Shown piece after piece: positions 10,750 to 23,299 of a DNA stretch of 64,000 nucleotides; the stretch's first letter is position 1, and each line of letters starts with the position of its first letter. The DNA is taken from contig CM049318.1 of the NCBI GenBank assembly GCA_026874595.1, positions 2,543,741-2,607,740 of the forward strand. Reading direction: 5' to 3'. Made by a program: the position numbers and the translations under genes. The notes below the pieces were generated by a model. That model made no database searches. It saw only the letters and a list, made by a program, of their open reading frames with translations, and was not told where the DNA came from. The stretch comes from Sipunculus nudus. Its lineage: Eukaryota; Annelida; Sipuncula; Golfingiida; Sipunculidae.

Positions 10750-13069
10750 ATCCATGCATATGGAAAGCTAAACACAGCAGCCTTGGATAATAAAATCAAA
10801 TAGCTACTTTATCTGCCTCAGGCATAGCGTAGTCAGAATTTAACCTTTGTTAACCTGTATTCATCATATAAACTGAATATAACTGAATATATCTACACAA
10901 ATGACTGAAAATGCAATTTAAGTTGTTACTAAAGCACTATTATAAGCTTATTTTTTTTTACTTTTTCAAAATACAAAATGTTTAATTTTTTTTTCATCTC
11001 AAAAACAACCTGAGTTAAATTTAGGATAAAAATAAGGATGTTTCTGGATTCCTTTTCATTGTGATCTAGGGGGGGGGGGGGAGCGTTGTGTATAAATATC
11101 ATATTTTATATACAATTAAATTTTAATATTTAAATAAATATTACAGACTGTCTTGACTCTGATATATCTATATTTTAATGATAAACCCGGGATAACAATA
11201 ATCAATCTCAACAATACACATACTAAAAATGTTTTTAATTATTAATATCAGTTACATTCAATAGGGAATAGGGTATGATGCCCGGCCCTTCCTCCACATT
11301 CTTCACAAGCTTAAGATTTACTTGAGTTCCAGGAACATTTGGAGTCTGACAGAGATTTTTTGGAAATGAAATGCAGCTCACCTTGCATTATAATAAATGG
11401 GGAATACAACCATTAGCTTATTATTGTGATGTGGGTATACTGAAATAAGCCAATATTAAATTTTCTTTTGCAGCACAGGGGGGGGGGGGGGGGGTGGCAG
11501 GGGGGTAGGGGTTGCAGCTGCTTCCAATGCCACCCCTTCCCTGGATCCAGCACTGCACTGGACATTTTCTTTAAACTGCCTGTACTTAAGTGCCTGACCG
11601 TAAACATACTAAGTCAGATAATACAACAGCTACAATAGGTGTCATTCTTTACTGGCAAACTAATTGGGAAAATTGTTCTCCATCAGAAATAGGTCTTTGT
11701 TGGTGCTGACTGTAATGTAACAAATTTGTCCTTGTTACAGCCACTGTGTTTTATCTTGCTATCAGGAGGAACAGAAAACACAGGCACCAGCTCAAACAGA
11801 ACAGCAGAACACTGGCTGTTTGTTTCACTGATAATGGTCAGAACCATGTCCGATGTTGTTAACATTGTTGTTGACATGTTTCTGACTGGTGCTACTGGTG
11901 ACATTATTACCTACAGTTATGATGTGACCTGTATCGCACAGAGTCTATCATTGGTTTTATGGGGAACTTCCAGTAAACAGGATTGTACATAATAAGATAT
12001 ATGATATGAAAGTTTATATTTATTTATGGTCATAAACTAATAATGATGTTAGTGTCTGGTTTTTCATACTGTGGGTGGTCCATTTTATCTTGATACAGTG
12101 AACAGTTCTGGCATCTACTTCATGAATTATGATAAGGCAACTGAACCAGTCAAATGATTGACTCATGTAACACACATTTTACATGGAAGCCTGATCATGT
12201 CTGGTGTTATTTAGAGACCAACACATTTACCATTCCTGTAAGGGCATCAAGGATTGGACCAATCACATATATTCAGAGCTCCGTTTTTTCAATTTTAACA
12301 GAAAAACATACGGGAAATGGAATTAGGGTTTGAAAACGGAATTAGGGTTCAAAAACAGAATTATATTTAATACACAGAATACAACGGAAAGTCAGATATA
12401 GAGCAGATTTAAAATGCAAATAAAGAAATTCTCAGCCAATATCTTGAAATAAAATCTTTCAAACTGTGCCAGCCATGTACATAACAAGGAAGGTCTGCCA
12501 ATTTCGGCTCACAACCTTTACAGTAAGCACCAAGCTTTGATATTAGGATTATTAATGGACATGCCTGAAATGCTAATACCCCCATTTTGTGATATACAGT
12601 GATAAGGTTTTGCAATATAATCAGCCATATCAGAATTATTCCAGATTCACTTCTTCGGTCCATTAAACAAACATTTTACAAAAGTTAACTGACCAACGAT
12701 GTGAAATTTTTTTAGGTGTGAAATTCCAGTTGTGGTCTGGCATCACCATATTAAAGAAACAAAAAGGTCAAAATCATCTAGCGGGAGAGCCCAATATTAC
12801 CACATGTCATAGCGTCTCAGAGGCGATATAGCTTTGAATATTACCATACTTGTTTCAAATGTTTGGAATGATCGACAGTAAAACACAGAGCAGGTCCTTC
12901 CTGATTGGTTTACAGATGAAGACAAAGTGTCTTGCTGATTCAGCATGGTGAACACACGCACTGGATTAATTACGTGTCGGCTTGACGAAGAACCATTTAT
13001 GTATATTTAGAATTATACTTGGTCCTTTGCATAGGTAACTATGGCATCAATGATTGCAGTGATTAAATT
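10750..13069. other. Stretch without confident gene; two poly-G runs
   Basis: The stretch contains G13 at 11069-11081 and G17 at 11478-11494. Around 11683-11992 frames are open on both strands (minus 73 codons, plus 88 codons), so I cannot assign a gene. A minus frame at 12409-12663 is likewise unassigned. Confidence 0.45.
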
Positions 13070-15680
13070 TAAAAACAAGGGACCTATGGGTCACGACGCT
13101 CAGCTGTTATATATGATAAAAAAATATTATTTAGAAATGAGGCACATGCTGGTTTTGTGTGGTATTAAAAATAAGCTGTATTATGAGTTGTTGTTGTTTA
13201 GCTTATGTATGATTTTGATAGTTCCTTTGGAGACAGGGAAGAGGATTGATATCATTTATTTTATTAACAAATGGAGTACTATTGTCACACAGATTTTGAC
13301 CTGGCCATATAACTTATAAGCAGAACATATAATATAAGAGTTTAACTATTTATTAAAAAAAATTACAAATATTGTCCCAAATATAATTTTTATTAAAAAT
13401 AATAAGAGAATCATATGATTTTTTAAAATGAAATATAACTGAAATGATTATTAAAATAATATTAAAGAATATATTCATGAATGTTTTCATGAATACATTT
13501 TGAAAGTATTTGCACAAGTATTCATATACTTTCATTTTTACCTGAATTCTCATTCTTTATGCAAGAAATTTTAGAATGGAGTCCATAATCATATTCGTAT
13601 TTAAATACAAATACAAAGTATTCGCAGCATGTCTGGTACTTATTCAGTTTTCACCAAACAATGATGTTGAGAATCCAGAATATACAAATTCACACATTTA
13701 AATAATGATCATAAGTACCTGGTTTTATGGCTTTTATTTATATTAAAAAATAACTGTAAAAAAATCATTTTGGACTAATTTCACATCAATGTGCACACTA
13801 GACACAGTAGGAATCTAGATTAATATTATCAACTGCATCTTTGTCTATCATTAATTTCCTTCATATGATCCCTAATGATTAGTAATGAATAATATGATTT
13901 ACTTCGATCTTTATCATTAAAATTGAACTGAAAAATGCCATAGGTGACTGCATGGTGTTATTTGGAATATGTGACATTCTACCCATTGATACAAGATTCT
14001 TATATCATCAGTAACTGCAAGTTAATTTCCTGTTATTATAAACTAACAAATTCCTTTTCTATTTTTCTTTAATTTGTTATTAAAAACCAATAAAAATTTA
14101 TTAATTTATTGTTTATTGTTATGGTTGTTGGTTAAAACTACTAGATGAGTTGGGTTGGACACCTGGATCAACTGTAGCTGGCCATAAGCTGCATGGATTC
14201 CGTGTATGCCTCGCTTCAAGCATGCATAATACAGGTGACTCAAGAGGGGCTGGAGAGAGCCAAAGTCTGACAGGGTCTCATAAAAAAACATTTATAAAAG
14301 CTACAATTTTTGGCCAATTTCTTTCAGCTTTCTAAACTAAAAAGCTGAAATCCTTATGTGCATGATATGAAAATTATATCAACAGTGCTCACGGGAAACA
14401 AACGTGCCATGGTCACAGTTGGGCAAAATTTAAGGTACTAATTTTATATTTATACTAATAACTTATAAAATTTGAAAAATTCAGAACTAATTTTGGGTAT
14501 TCAATTGAATCTTGATTAAATAATGTTACATCCCTGACAAAAAAATCTCTAGCTTCAGCAATGCCCTTGTTAAGGGAGTAAATATATTTCTTGATTTTTT
14601 ACAAAGTGCATTATGTTTGGGCCCATAACTTAAAACAATTACGCAATACTGACATCATTCTGGCATGTGCATAGAGATTGAAAAATATGTATATTATTTA
14701 TGATTAAAGTCAGATCAGTGGTTTTGATATTTGGCAGTCTTGTAGTGTAACAATGGGTTTTTAATGGAAAAATGAAGTTTTTCATTAATATCTCGAAGGT
14801 ATTAAGTCCTAGTGACCAAATTCTTGGTATGGTAGGGGCTTTTGGAGACATCTAACTGTATGCCGAATTTAAGGAACTTGGAGCTGAAGCTGGGGTGCTG
14901 AGCTCTTGCAAACTGCATAACACTAGGTTGATGTAAACAATATGTTACATGGTGTTTGAAAACTTGAATAAAATCTACAGTTTTTGATCAACTGGTTTCA
15001 AATTTTTGGTGTTAACAGTTGAAATGCTAACAAAAACATGCTGTGAAAATTAAATCCACAGTACTTACAGGAAAAAAATGTGCCATGGTGAAATTTGGGC
15101 AAAATTTAAGGTACCACTTTTTTATTTTTATTAATATTTTAAAAAATTTAAACGATTTTCATCTAATTTTGGGTATACAATTTAATTTTGATTAATTAAA
15201 ATTATATTACTTGAAAAAAGGTCCATAGCTTTAACATCTTTTGTGTTAAGTGATCAAATATCTTTCCTGAATTTTTTCAAAATGCATTATGTTTGGGCCC
15301 ATAACTTTTTTAAATTAAATAATACAGACATAATTTCTGGCATGTACATAGGAACTATACAGAGGAATATTTATGGTAAATATGAGGAAAAACAGATGAG
15401 TGGTTTTGATATTAGGCAGTCCTGAAGTGTGAAAATAGGTTTTTAATAAAAAATTGAGGTTTTTCCTTAATTTCTCAAAGGAACGAAGTTGCAAAGACCC
15501 AGTTTTCGGCTTGGTAGTAGATCTTGGGGACATCTAACATTATGCTGAATTTTGGATTCCTAGGTCTTACGGTTTCAAAATGTGCCACATCTACGGACGG
15601 ACGGACGGCAAGACAGACGGACGGACGACGGATAATGGACCACGGCTATAGCTCAGATGACATATAGTCAGCTGAGCTTA
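13070..15680 (+). mobile_element. Family-1 element, single-unit copy (X then Y)
   Basis: It opens with CAAGGGACCTATGGGTCACG (which holds GACC-AT-GGGTC) and GCTCAGCTG at 13098, and ends with CAGCTGAGCT at 15669-15678, the inverted counterpart. A GACG/GACA microsatellite lies at 15594-15630 and the terminal AGCTCAG...CTGAGCT hairpin just after it. The 5' half (X, 13070-13925) and 3' half (Y, 13926-15680) occur again at 50389-55602 as X-X-Y-Y. Y holds two related ~530-bp modules (about 14355-14870 and 15040-15560). Inverted subterminal motifs, a GACG tract and a 3' hairpin fit pearl / Helentron-associated elements. No transposase or Rep/Helicase was seen. Confidence 0.8.
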
Positions 15681-15689
15681 AAAACATTT

Positions 15690-16070
15690 TAAACAGCTTA
15701 TTGAACACGTTGTCCATTCAATCATTTGGTTTTTGCAAGATTTGACTCTTAAGAATATGTAGCAATTATATTACATAAAATATAAGGATAAATAGAAAAT
15801 TTTGGAATTTTGACTTTATTAAAATGGAAAATAAATATTTTTAAAATGGAAAAAACGGGGCTCTATATATTATTAAGTCATTTAAACCCGTCCAGTTCTG
15901 GTACACATGTTCTTTTTTAGTTGGCTGCATTGGGAAGATGTGTATTATTTACATTTGTTAAGTCGGATTTGATTAGCTCTTCTGATTTCAGCCTGAACAC
16001 TTACAGAATATATATACTAGCTTGTTCATCATTTTTAAAATAGATACCACTATCTGAGCCGATTGCTAAA
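15690..16070. other. No recognised feature
   Basis: AT-rich spacer between a family-1 element and a coding-like patch. I see nothing assignable. Confidence 0.5.
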
Positions 16071-16074
16071 TCAA

Positions 16075-16497
16075 GGATTTTTTGAAAGGTTATCTACCAG
16101 TGGCTTGCATTATAAAGATGGTCAGTTCTGGTGTGACACTTTTGTTGCTGAGCTCAAAGACATGGGCACTTAAGTTGTACATGCAAGGTCAGGAGTCTGT
16201 AGACCACAGAGTCACTCAGAAGGCAGCCATTTACATCACCAAGCAGTATGAGCTGAACACATACAAAATGAGTGGTTTGTACCAGATTACCGTTATCTTG
16301 GGCGTATGGCTGCTGCCAATGAACAAAAACTGATTGTTCATCCTTGGTGGAAGGAAACATCTTTTGGGTAAAAATGTTGGCCACTTATAATTTATGAACA
16401 TGCAGCAACCTTCCACCGGAGGTCAAGGACTGTGGAATAGGAGGGACTACTTGTCTAAACCAACAAATTTCAAAATCAAAACGTGTCACAATTAACT
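16075..16497 (+). pseudogene. Coding-like remnant, frameshifted, identity unknown
   Basis: Three adjacent + strand frames read like one protein broken by indels. The first runs from about 16084 to 16170 (LHYKDGQFWCDTFVAELKD). The second ends at 16333 (ESVDHRVTQKAAIYITKQY). A third runs from about 16279 to 16371 (DYRYLGRMAAANEQKLIVH). A further frame at 16401-16496 ends in a stop after ...NFKIKTCHN. Overlap of coding-like runs at frame switches suggests a decayed gene or retrocopy. I do not recognise the protein, and chance cannot be excluded without a homology search. Confidence 0.35.
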
Positions 16498-17372
16498 CAT
16501 GAAAACTTTCTGTTGTTGTTGAAAATATGCATGATTTCAAAATGTAGCATTTATTTCATTAATTCATTAACACAAAACATTCATGTCCAAAAAATCAACC
16601 TCGAAACAAAAATTCTAACCTGACCCATTTAAAAATCCTATATGTTCTGATTGTTCATCAAAAATATAACTGCACCACTGATGTATTTAGACAGAAAATG
16701 ATTTTTTTTACAATTTACCCATTATCCTTAAAAAGCGAAGTCATACTCCTGTGAGCATGACTGGGCAATGAATTAAATTCAACATAAATTTTCTAAACAG
16801 GACATATACACACAATTTTAAACAAATTATAAATGTAATCCTGTTTTATAATCCATATATCCACAGAAAGATTTAATTATTTCCAATTTTGCATTTTCCC
16901 CGTCGCTATGGTGACAAAAATTCAGTGAATCCATAAGTATATAATGACAATACTGAGTGATGCTTAAGTCTGACATTTATAGACAGTAATGAAACCCATT
17001 GTTGAAATTGATGCTCTTACAGTCTAAGCCCATAAAAATAAATGCAATGAGATCTAATGTTTATAAATATGTCTGTTTTTTTCTGGTATTTAATAGAAGC
17101 TATTAATATTGAATTTCATATTTTAATTTCCTGTTCTACAAAATTTTTATATGGTGAGAAGATTTCTTCTTTTATAACAAACATGAGATATATTGTAATC
17201 TTTGGCAAATTTAGTTTACCACTAAAATACTTATGTATGATATAAAATTAAATTGCTCACATTAAACACACATTGATACAAAAGGAAATACAAATGGTAA
17301 AAAATATCTGGCCTATTTATATATAGGGTATATTTTAATGATGCATTAAGTAATTTACCACATCTGCAAATA
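16498..17372. other. No recognised feature
   Basis: AT-rich sequence. The longest frame (17057-17245, +) is hydrophobic and AT-driven and is not treated as a gene. Confidence 0.5.
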
Positions 17373-18690
17373 AAACAAGGGACCCATGGGTCACAGCGCT
17401 CATCTGATTATGATTGAACTATAAATGTATCAACACTGTGATACTATATCGAGGCGTTAAAGCTTATGACTATCATGGAAATGTTGGCTATTATAAAGGA
17501 ATATAATGTGAGTAAATGATATATGAAATAAGCTGACTGATGGATAAAATATAGTGGTTTATTATTTATTTATTTAGGAGGGGTTGAAAATAGCAATATA
17601 TTTGAGCAAATGAGAATGCAATGACAGCAGTAATAAGCAGTAGTAGAATGATGATAAGGCTATTTGTTGAAGATCTATTGTGAATGAAAGTTTGCAAGAT
17701 TTCATTTTGACAGATATTATGTTTTAGATTAACTATGCTGATGAGGGGATTTATGAATTTGTGACTTTATGACATGATATCTCTTCAGTCTTGACAAGTA
17801 CATTATTTTGATGCCCACCTTGTCTACAGTCTTACACAATATTGACATAATTTCTGGCATGTACATAGGTACCTATGGACAAATAATTATACAAAATATA
17901 AAAATATGAATATATCCTATAATATAAAATATGAATATAAAACATGAATAATATAAAATATGAATATTTACCTTTTTAGATAAGCTGATGACAGTTCAAC
18001 AGTTTACACACTTGTCTAATGAGATCCAATTTTTTAATAAACTTTTTTTCTATTTTATAATATGTATAAAGTAGCCATAAAGTCCCACTTTACAGGTGGA
18101 AGGACTTGATGGGAGGGAGGGGGGAGGGGGGGGGGGGGTTGCTGGCAGTTACAATGCCTCTGTCTCTCTGTATATATTTTCTTTAATTGTTAAATTTTAT
18201 GCTATAGCAATGGAACTATTGTTCAAAGTGCCAAAGAACAAGGACTCAGTGGGGTGGGGGAATGGGATGGTGGGAGTTACAGCACCCTTGCATATACATA
18301 CAGGATATTAAATTTAATTCAACAGTGCTTACAGGGAAAAGTGAATTCATAATTATTAAATATTTAAAACAAACAGGAAGGGGGAGAAACAAAACAAATC
18401 AATTTTATTCCCATTCTACTGAGCCAGGAAAAAATTAACAATATTTGACTTAATTCCTTTTTTTCATTACATCATTTTTTTCCAGGTTTAAAAAAGTAAC
18501 TATACATTTACATTATAATATATAAATATGAATATTTCAGATGATTCACATTTCTAATTTTTTTCAACATTTAAAGCTAATTAATCTGTTTATTGTACCT
18601 GTCAACAGGATGGGGTGCAGAAAAGAAGGGAGGCATAGGGTTAAGGGAGAATGAGAGAGAGAGAGCAAGAAAGAGAGAAGGCTAGACTGT

Positions 18691-18742
<52 letters not shown>

Positions 18743-18806
18743 GGGAGAGAGTGAGACAGAGACAGAGACAGAGAGAAAGGGAGAGTGAGAGAGAATGAGA
18801 GAGAAT

Positions 18807-18840
<34 letters not shown>

Positions 18841-20762
18841 GAGAGAGAGAGAATGATAGAGAGAGCGAGCAAGAAAGAGATAAAGCTAGACTGTCATGGA
18901 GAGAGAGAGAGAAAAAGAGAGAGAGAGAGAGACAGAGAGAGAGACAGAGACAGAGAGAAAGGGAGAGAAAGAGAGAGAGAGAGAATGAGAGAGAGAGCTA
19001 TACTGCCAGAGAGAGAGAGAGAGACAGAGAGAGAGACAGAGACAGAGAGAAAGGGAGAGAAAGAGAGAGAGAGAGAATGAGAGAGAGAGCTATACTGCCA
19101 GAGAGAGAGAGAGAGAGAGGCTCTCCAGAAAATACTGCCTGACTAAGCCTGACCCAGACACTCACAGAGGCAGTAGCTATAGGCCTTGAGTTGAACGGGT
19201 TTTGTAATACTGTCAGCACACTGCATACCACTGACTTGATGTAAACAATCAAGACATGGTGCTTTAAACTTGAATGAAATCTACAGTTTTCAATCAATTG
19301 GTTTAAAATTGCTGATTTTAACAGATGAAATGCTTGTGTACATGCTGTGAAAATTAAATCCAAAGCACTAACAGAAAAAAGTAAGTCATGTTAATTATCA
19401 TGCCTGCTTTTCACAAAGAAGTTAACTGTTATTCAATAATTACAGGTTACCCATAGCCAAAATAGCACTAGCACAAATGATATGTGAGTTTAACTTTTTA
19501 TCAAAAATTAGTTGTATTATTATTGGGCCGAATAAAATTTTAATTAAAAAAAATTAACAGTATCATCTGAAAAGATTTTTATAATATAATTACAACAATG
19601 ATTATTAAAATGATATTATAAAATATATTCATGAATGCATTTTTGAATACATGTGGAAAGTATTTGCACTCAAATACTTTCTTTTTACCTGTATTAGTAT
19701 ATGTATTCAATTTCATGGTTGAACTATTAAATTTTTGTTATCATATTTAAATACAATTATAAAGTATTCACTCAATGTCTTGTATTTATTCAGTTTCAGT
19801 CAAACAAAACTGTTGAGAATCCAGGATATACAAATTTCACAAATTTAAATAATGATCATTAGTACCTGGTTTTATGGCTTTAATTTATAAAACAAACTAT
19901 ATTATATTCACTTTTGAATACTGTCACATCACTGTCAACACACTAAACATAGAAAGACACTTATGACAATTATTAACATTATCGACATTATAACGAGAAC
20001 TTGTCTTTAAGATCTGATTTTATTACCACATTTGAATATTTTAATTTTTTTTAATTATGTATCAGAAAAAAAGAAAAGGTTCACTGCTATGAAACTGATA
20101 CATGTGTTTAAATAACCCAAGGATCAAATTCAACCAATATATTATACAAGGAGCAAACTGGAGTAAGAAATGTTTAATTTTATTAACTGAAATAAAGGAA
20201 TCAGTAATATATATTTTGATTATTTACCCAGTATTTTTATGCAAATAACTTATAAAATTTGAAAAATTCAGATCTTATTTTTTACATACAACTGGATCTT
20301 GATTAAATGAAGTTATATCCCGGAAAAAAATTCTTAGCTTTAGCAATTCTTATGTAGAGTGAGTAAATATATTTCCTGATTTTTTACAAGGTGCATTATG
20401 TGTGGGCCCATAACTTCAACATTGTACGTAATACTGACCTAATTTTGGTATGTACATAGGAACTCTATGGAAGAATATGCATATTTTCTATGATCAAATT
20501 CAGATCAGTGGTTTTGTTATTAGGCAGTCTTGAAGTGTAACAATGGGTGTTTAATGGAAAATGGAGGTTTTTCCTTAATACCTCAAAGGAACTAAGGTAT
20601 GGTTGGAGATTTTGGGGACAACAAACAGTATGCCTAATACCAGAAACTTAGGTCCAACAGTTTCAAAGCATGTCAGTTTAACTGATAGACTGACAGACCA
20701 AAACTGCCGATGGACAAAGGACCACAACTATAGCTCACATGACTTATAGTCAGCTGAGCCAA
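17373..20762 (+). mobile_element. Family-1 element, mosaic copy with (GA)n insert
   Basis: The start carries ACAAGGGACCCATGGGTCAC and a GCTCATCTG variant of the 5' motif. Its first ~600 bp match 35440-36010 rather than the copy at 13070. Then come G13 (18126-18138), a long GA tract, an X-like paragraph (about 19450-20110) and one Y-type module ending in TATAGTCAGCTGAGCC at 20760. The order 5' end, insert, X-like, Y-like suggests either a long divergent element or nested copies; I favour one mosaic element. Confidence 0.6.
18640..19118 (+). repeat. Long (GA)n tract with higher-order units
   Basis: GA dinucleotides are interrupted by GGAGA, GACA and AATGA blocks. Two interruptions of the form CTAGACTGTCATGGAGAG recur about 206 bp apart (18682 and 18888). 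Another, GAGCTATACTGCCAGAG, recurs 93 bp apart (about 18995 and 19088), so whole blocks were duplicated. Arginine/glutamate-rich (+) and leucine/serine-rich (-) frames here are translations of the microsatellite and not genes. Confidence 0.95.
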
Positions 20763-21719
20763 AAATCAAGTTTGTTTTCTTCTTTCACTAACAATTTGTT
20801 CAATGTCAAATAATTCTCCCAACAGACACTTTAGTCTTAATAATGCATTATCCTAGAGACTATTACTTGTTGTAATGAAACAACATTTGATTGTATATGA
20901 TGGCTGCACTCCCTTCCCATTATGGCATGATGAGTGTCACTGTATCCCCAACAAATACTGTCCCTTTTAATAGCAATATTATACATAACATCACAATTTT
21001 TATAAATGCAGGCTTTCTTTTCTTACTCACAACCTCAGAGTCTCATAATTGTTATGACAACTTTGGTACCTGTGGCTGACAGGGGTGTGATCAAAGCCAT
21101 CAACACCAATGTAGCATTTGTCAAACATAATAAGTCTTGCAAAGCTATATGTCACCCTGTTCCCAAGTGTCAGCACTTGACCCTTAACATTGTCCTGTGA
21201 AAAGCCATAAATTGTGTAAACTCTTCACTATTTCTGTCATATATGATGTCTATGCACATACATGATATATTTTTACTGCACTTACTTTAAAGGCAATTTA
21301 TTAAGGATTAAGTGATTACCTATGAAGAGGAGTGTATGTAATTTACCTGTGTTTGTAGTAGCTGCACTGGTCTACCTTTTTTCCTATATATCTTATTCTA
21401 GTGCAACAATGATCATTCATCATATAGATCACATCAGAATTAATGCAGAGATTTTATTAGTGGAGCTGTTATTAGTAATTTTTATTAGTAATGTTTAAAC
21501 TGATTGCCTAATTTCTTTATTTAAACAAAAAAATAAATAAAAAAGAAGTAATATGATATTAGGTCCTGATGTGAAAAGGTTAAATTTTGCAATTTATTGT
21601 TTCACCCTATTGAAGTTGGGTTTCAGATGCTTGTTATTGCTCAGGACCACAAACATTTATTAATTACAATAAAAAAATGACAACTACCCTCAATAGCTGC
21701 ACTACATCTTGTTTACACC
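20763..21719. other. No confident gene
   Basis: Unique sequence. Two overlapping + frames (20891-21079 and 21006-21200) are short, compete with each other and match no motif I know. Confidence 0.45.
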
Positions 21720-23296
21720 ACATTAACCAGAGACCCATTGGTCTAGACACTCAGCTGTATTTGTCTATATGGATCTTTTTAAAGAAATTTTTATGAATGA
21801 AGTTCCTATGACCTTAACCAATGACCTTGTGACATAAAAATCTGAGAACTTATTATCCTTGAGCTTGCAGCTTTTAGATTATTGTAACAATCTTCTAAAA
21901 AATGCGGGTCCAGTGATCTTGACCTCAGACCAGGTAACCTCAAAATCTACAGATTTCTTCCACTTTGGGCAAGAAAGCCATGGGTGAAGATGGAAAGTTT
22001 GGGATGAAATGTTTGATTTACATTGCATCCACAATCATTTTAAAAAATATGGCTCTTATGACCTTCACCCTTGACCTCTGGACCCTGAAAATCAAATTTT
22101 TTTTACTTAAGTGGTGGGCCATTAATAAATCAAGTTTGAAGCCAATCTGTCTAACCAAAGCAGAATTATATTCCATAAAATAGTTTGTGAATAGATGGGC
22201 CCTGTGACCTTGACCTTTGACCCTATGACCCCAAATCAAAAAGAATCTTCCCCTATTGGCAGGTAAGTAATATCTTGAAGATAGAAGGTATGTGATGACT
22301 TTCGCTTGAAATGCATACACATTCCTTTTTAAAGAAATGGGTTTTATGACGCTGACCTTTGACCTTTAGATCCTAAAATTGACAGGGTTTTTACTTAAGT
22401 GGTGAGCCATATATAAGTTAAGTTTGAAACCAATACATCAGACTAAACTGGAGTTATCATCTGGAAACTAATTTGTGAACAGATGGCCCCTGTGACCTTT
22501 ATCTTTGACCTTGTGACCCCAAATTCATTTATGCTCTCCCTATACCAGCTAAAAGTGCAAGTTGGAAAGTTTGAAATGAAAAGCTTGGCTTAAAATGCAG
22601 CCAAAATCTTTAAAAATAAGTGAGTCTTGTGACCTTGACCTTTGACCTGATGACCCAAAAATCATACAGGTTCTTTCTTTAGTGGTTGACCATGTGTAAG
22701 TCATGTCTGAAATCCATTTGTCAATCCAACCTGGAGTTATTATCTGGAAACAAATTTGTGTGGATGGACGGATGGACAGACAGACAGACAGATGAACAAA
22801 CAGACAGGGTGATTACTATAGGGCATCCACTTGTGATCAATAAACACACCAGGTTTTTGGACACTAGATTGAATCATAGCTGAGAAACTGACAGATTTGT
22901 TCTCTTTTTATAGTAAAAAAATAGAAGATTATTTGTAAAAAAATAGAAAAAAATATGGATGGCGCCTCAAATTACAGGAACTGATACCAGCAGTCATGGT
23001 CAATATTAACAGCAAGTTTCATGACAATCCATGCATTAATTATCAAGTTATTGGAGGTTTTGTAACTAATTTTTTATTATTCTGGGGGGTATTTACAAGC
23101 CCCATAGCCTGGAGGATATAGGTCGCAGTGACCTAATTTCAGGTTTCTAGAGAGAGTTTTTATTAACCTCCCTGGATATTCACTTTGAAGCTTCAATGAC
23201 TAGCAGTTACGATTTGTGCTCTGCTAAAGGACAACCAGACAAAGCCCCATTCCTATCCTCAGTTTTACAGTCTTACAGTCAGCTGAGCTAAAAAAC
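21720..23296 (+). mobile_element. Family-1-ended element with DR1-rich tandem core
   Basis: A diverged start (GAGACCCATTGGTCT, CTCAGCTG) and the 3' end CAGTCAGCTGAGCTAAAA at 23280-23296 bracket a core of ~145-bp units alternating as ~290-bp dimers. Each unit carries a TGACCTTGACCTTTGACC-type motif (near 21806, 21917, 22050, 22206, 22351, 22493 and 22631). A GGAC/GACA tract follows at 22762-22810. The 3' ~370 bp (ATTATTCTGGGGGGTAT module) match 42292-42626 and 59920-60896. Related core sequence is at 30540-30925 and 55800-55990. The frames inside are repeat translations. Confidence 0.7.
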
Positions 23297-23299
23297 AGA

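Noticed and set aside
11683-11992. Gene at 11.7-12.0 kb
   Set aside because: Three frames on both strands are open over the same bases and none has a recognisable motif.
13068-15686. TTAAAAACA on both sides of the 13-kb element as target duplication
   Set aside because: AAACA and TAAAAA are part of the conserved ends of other copies, so the match is expected without duplication.
18690-19363. Long Arg/Glu-rich (+) and Leu/Ser-rich (-) open frames
   Set aside because: They are translations of the (GA)n microsatellite in different frames.
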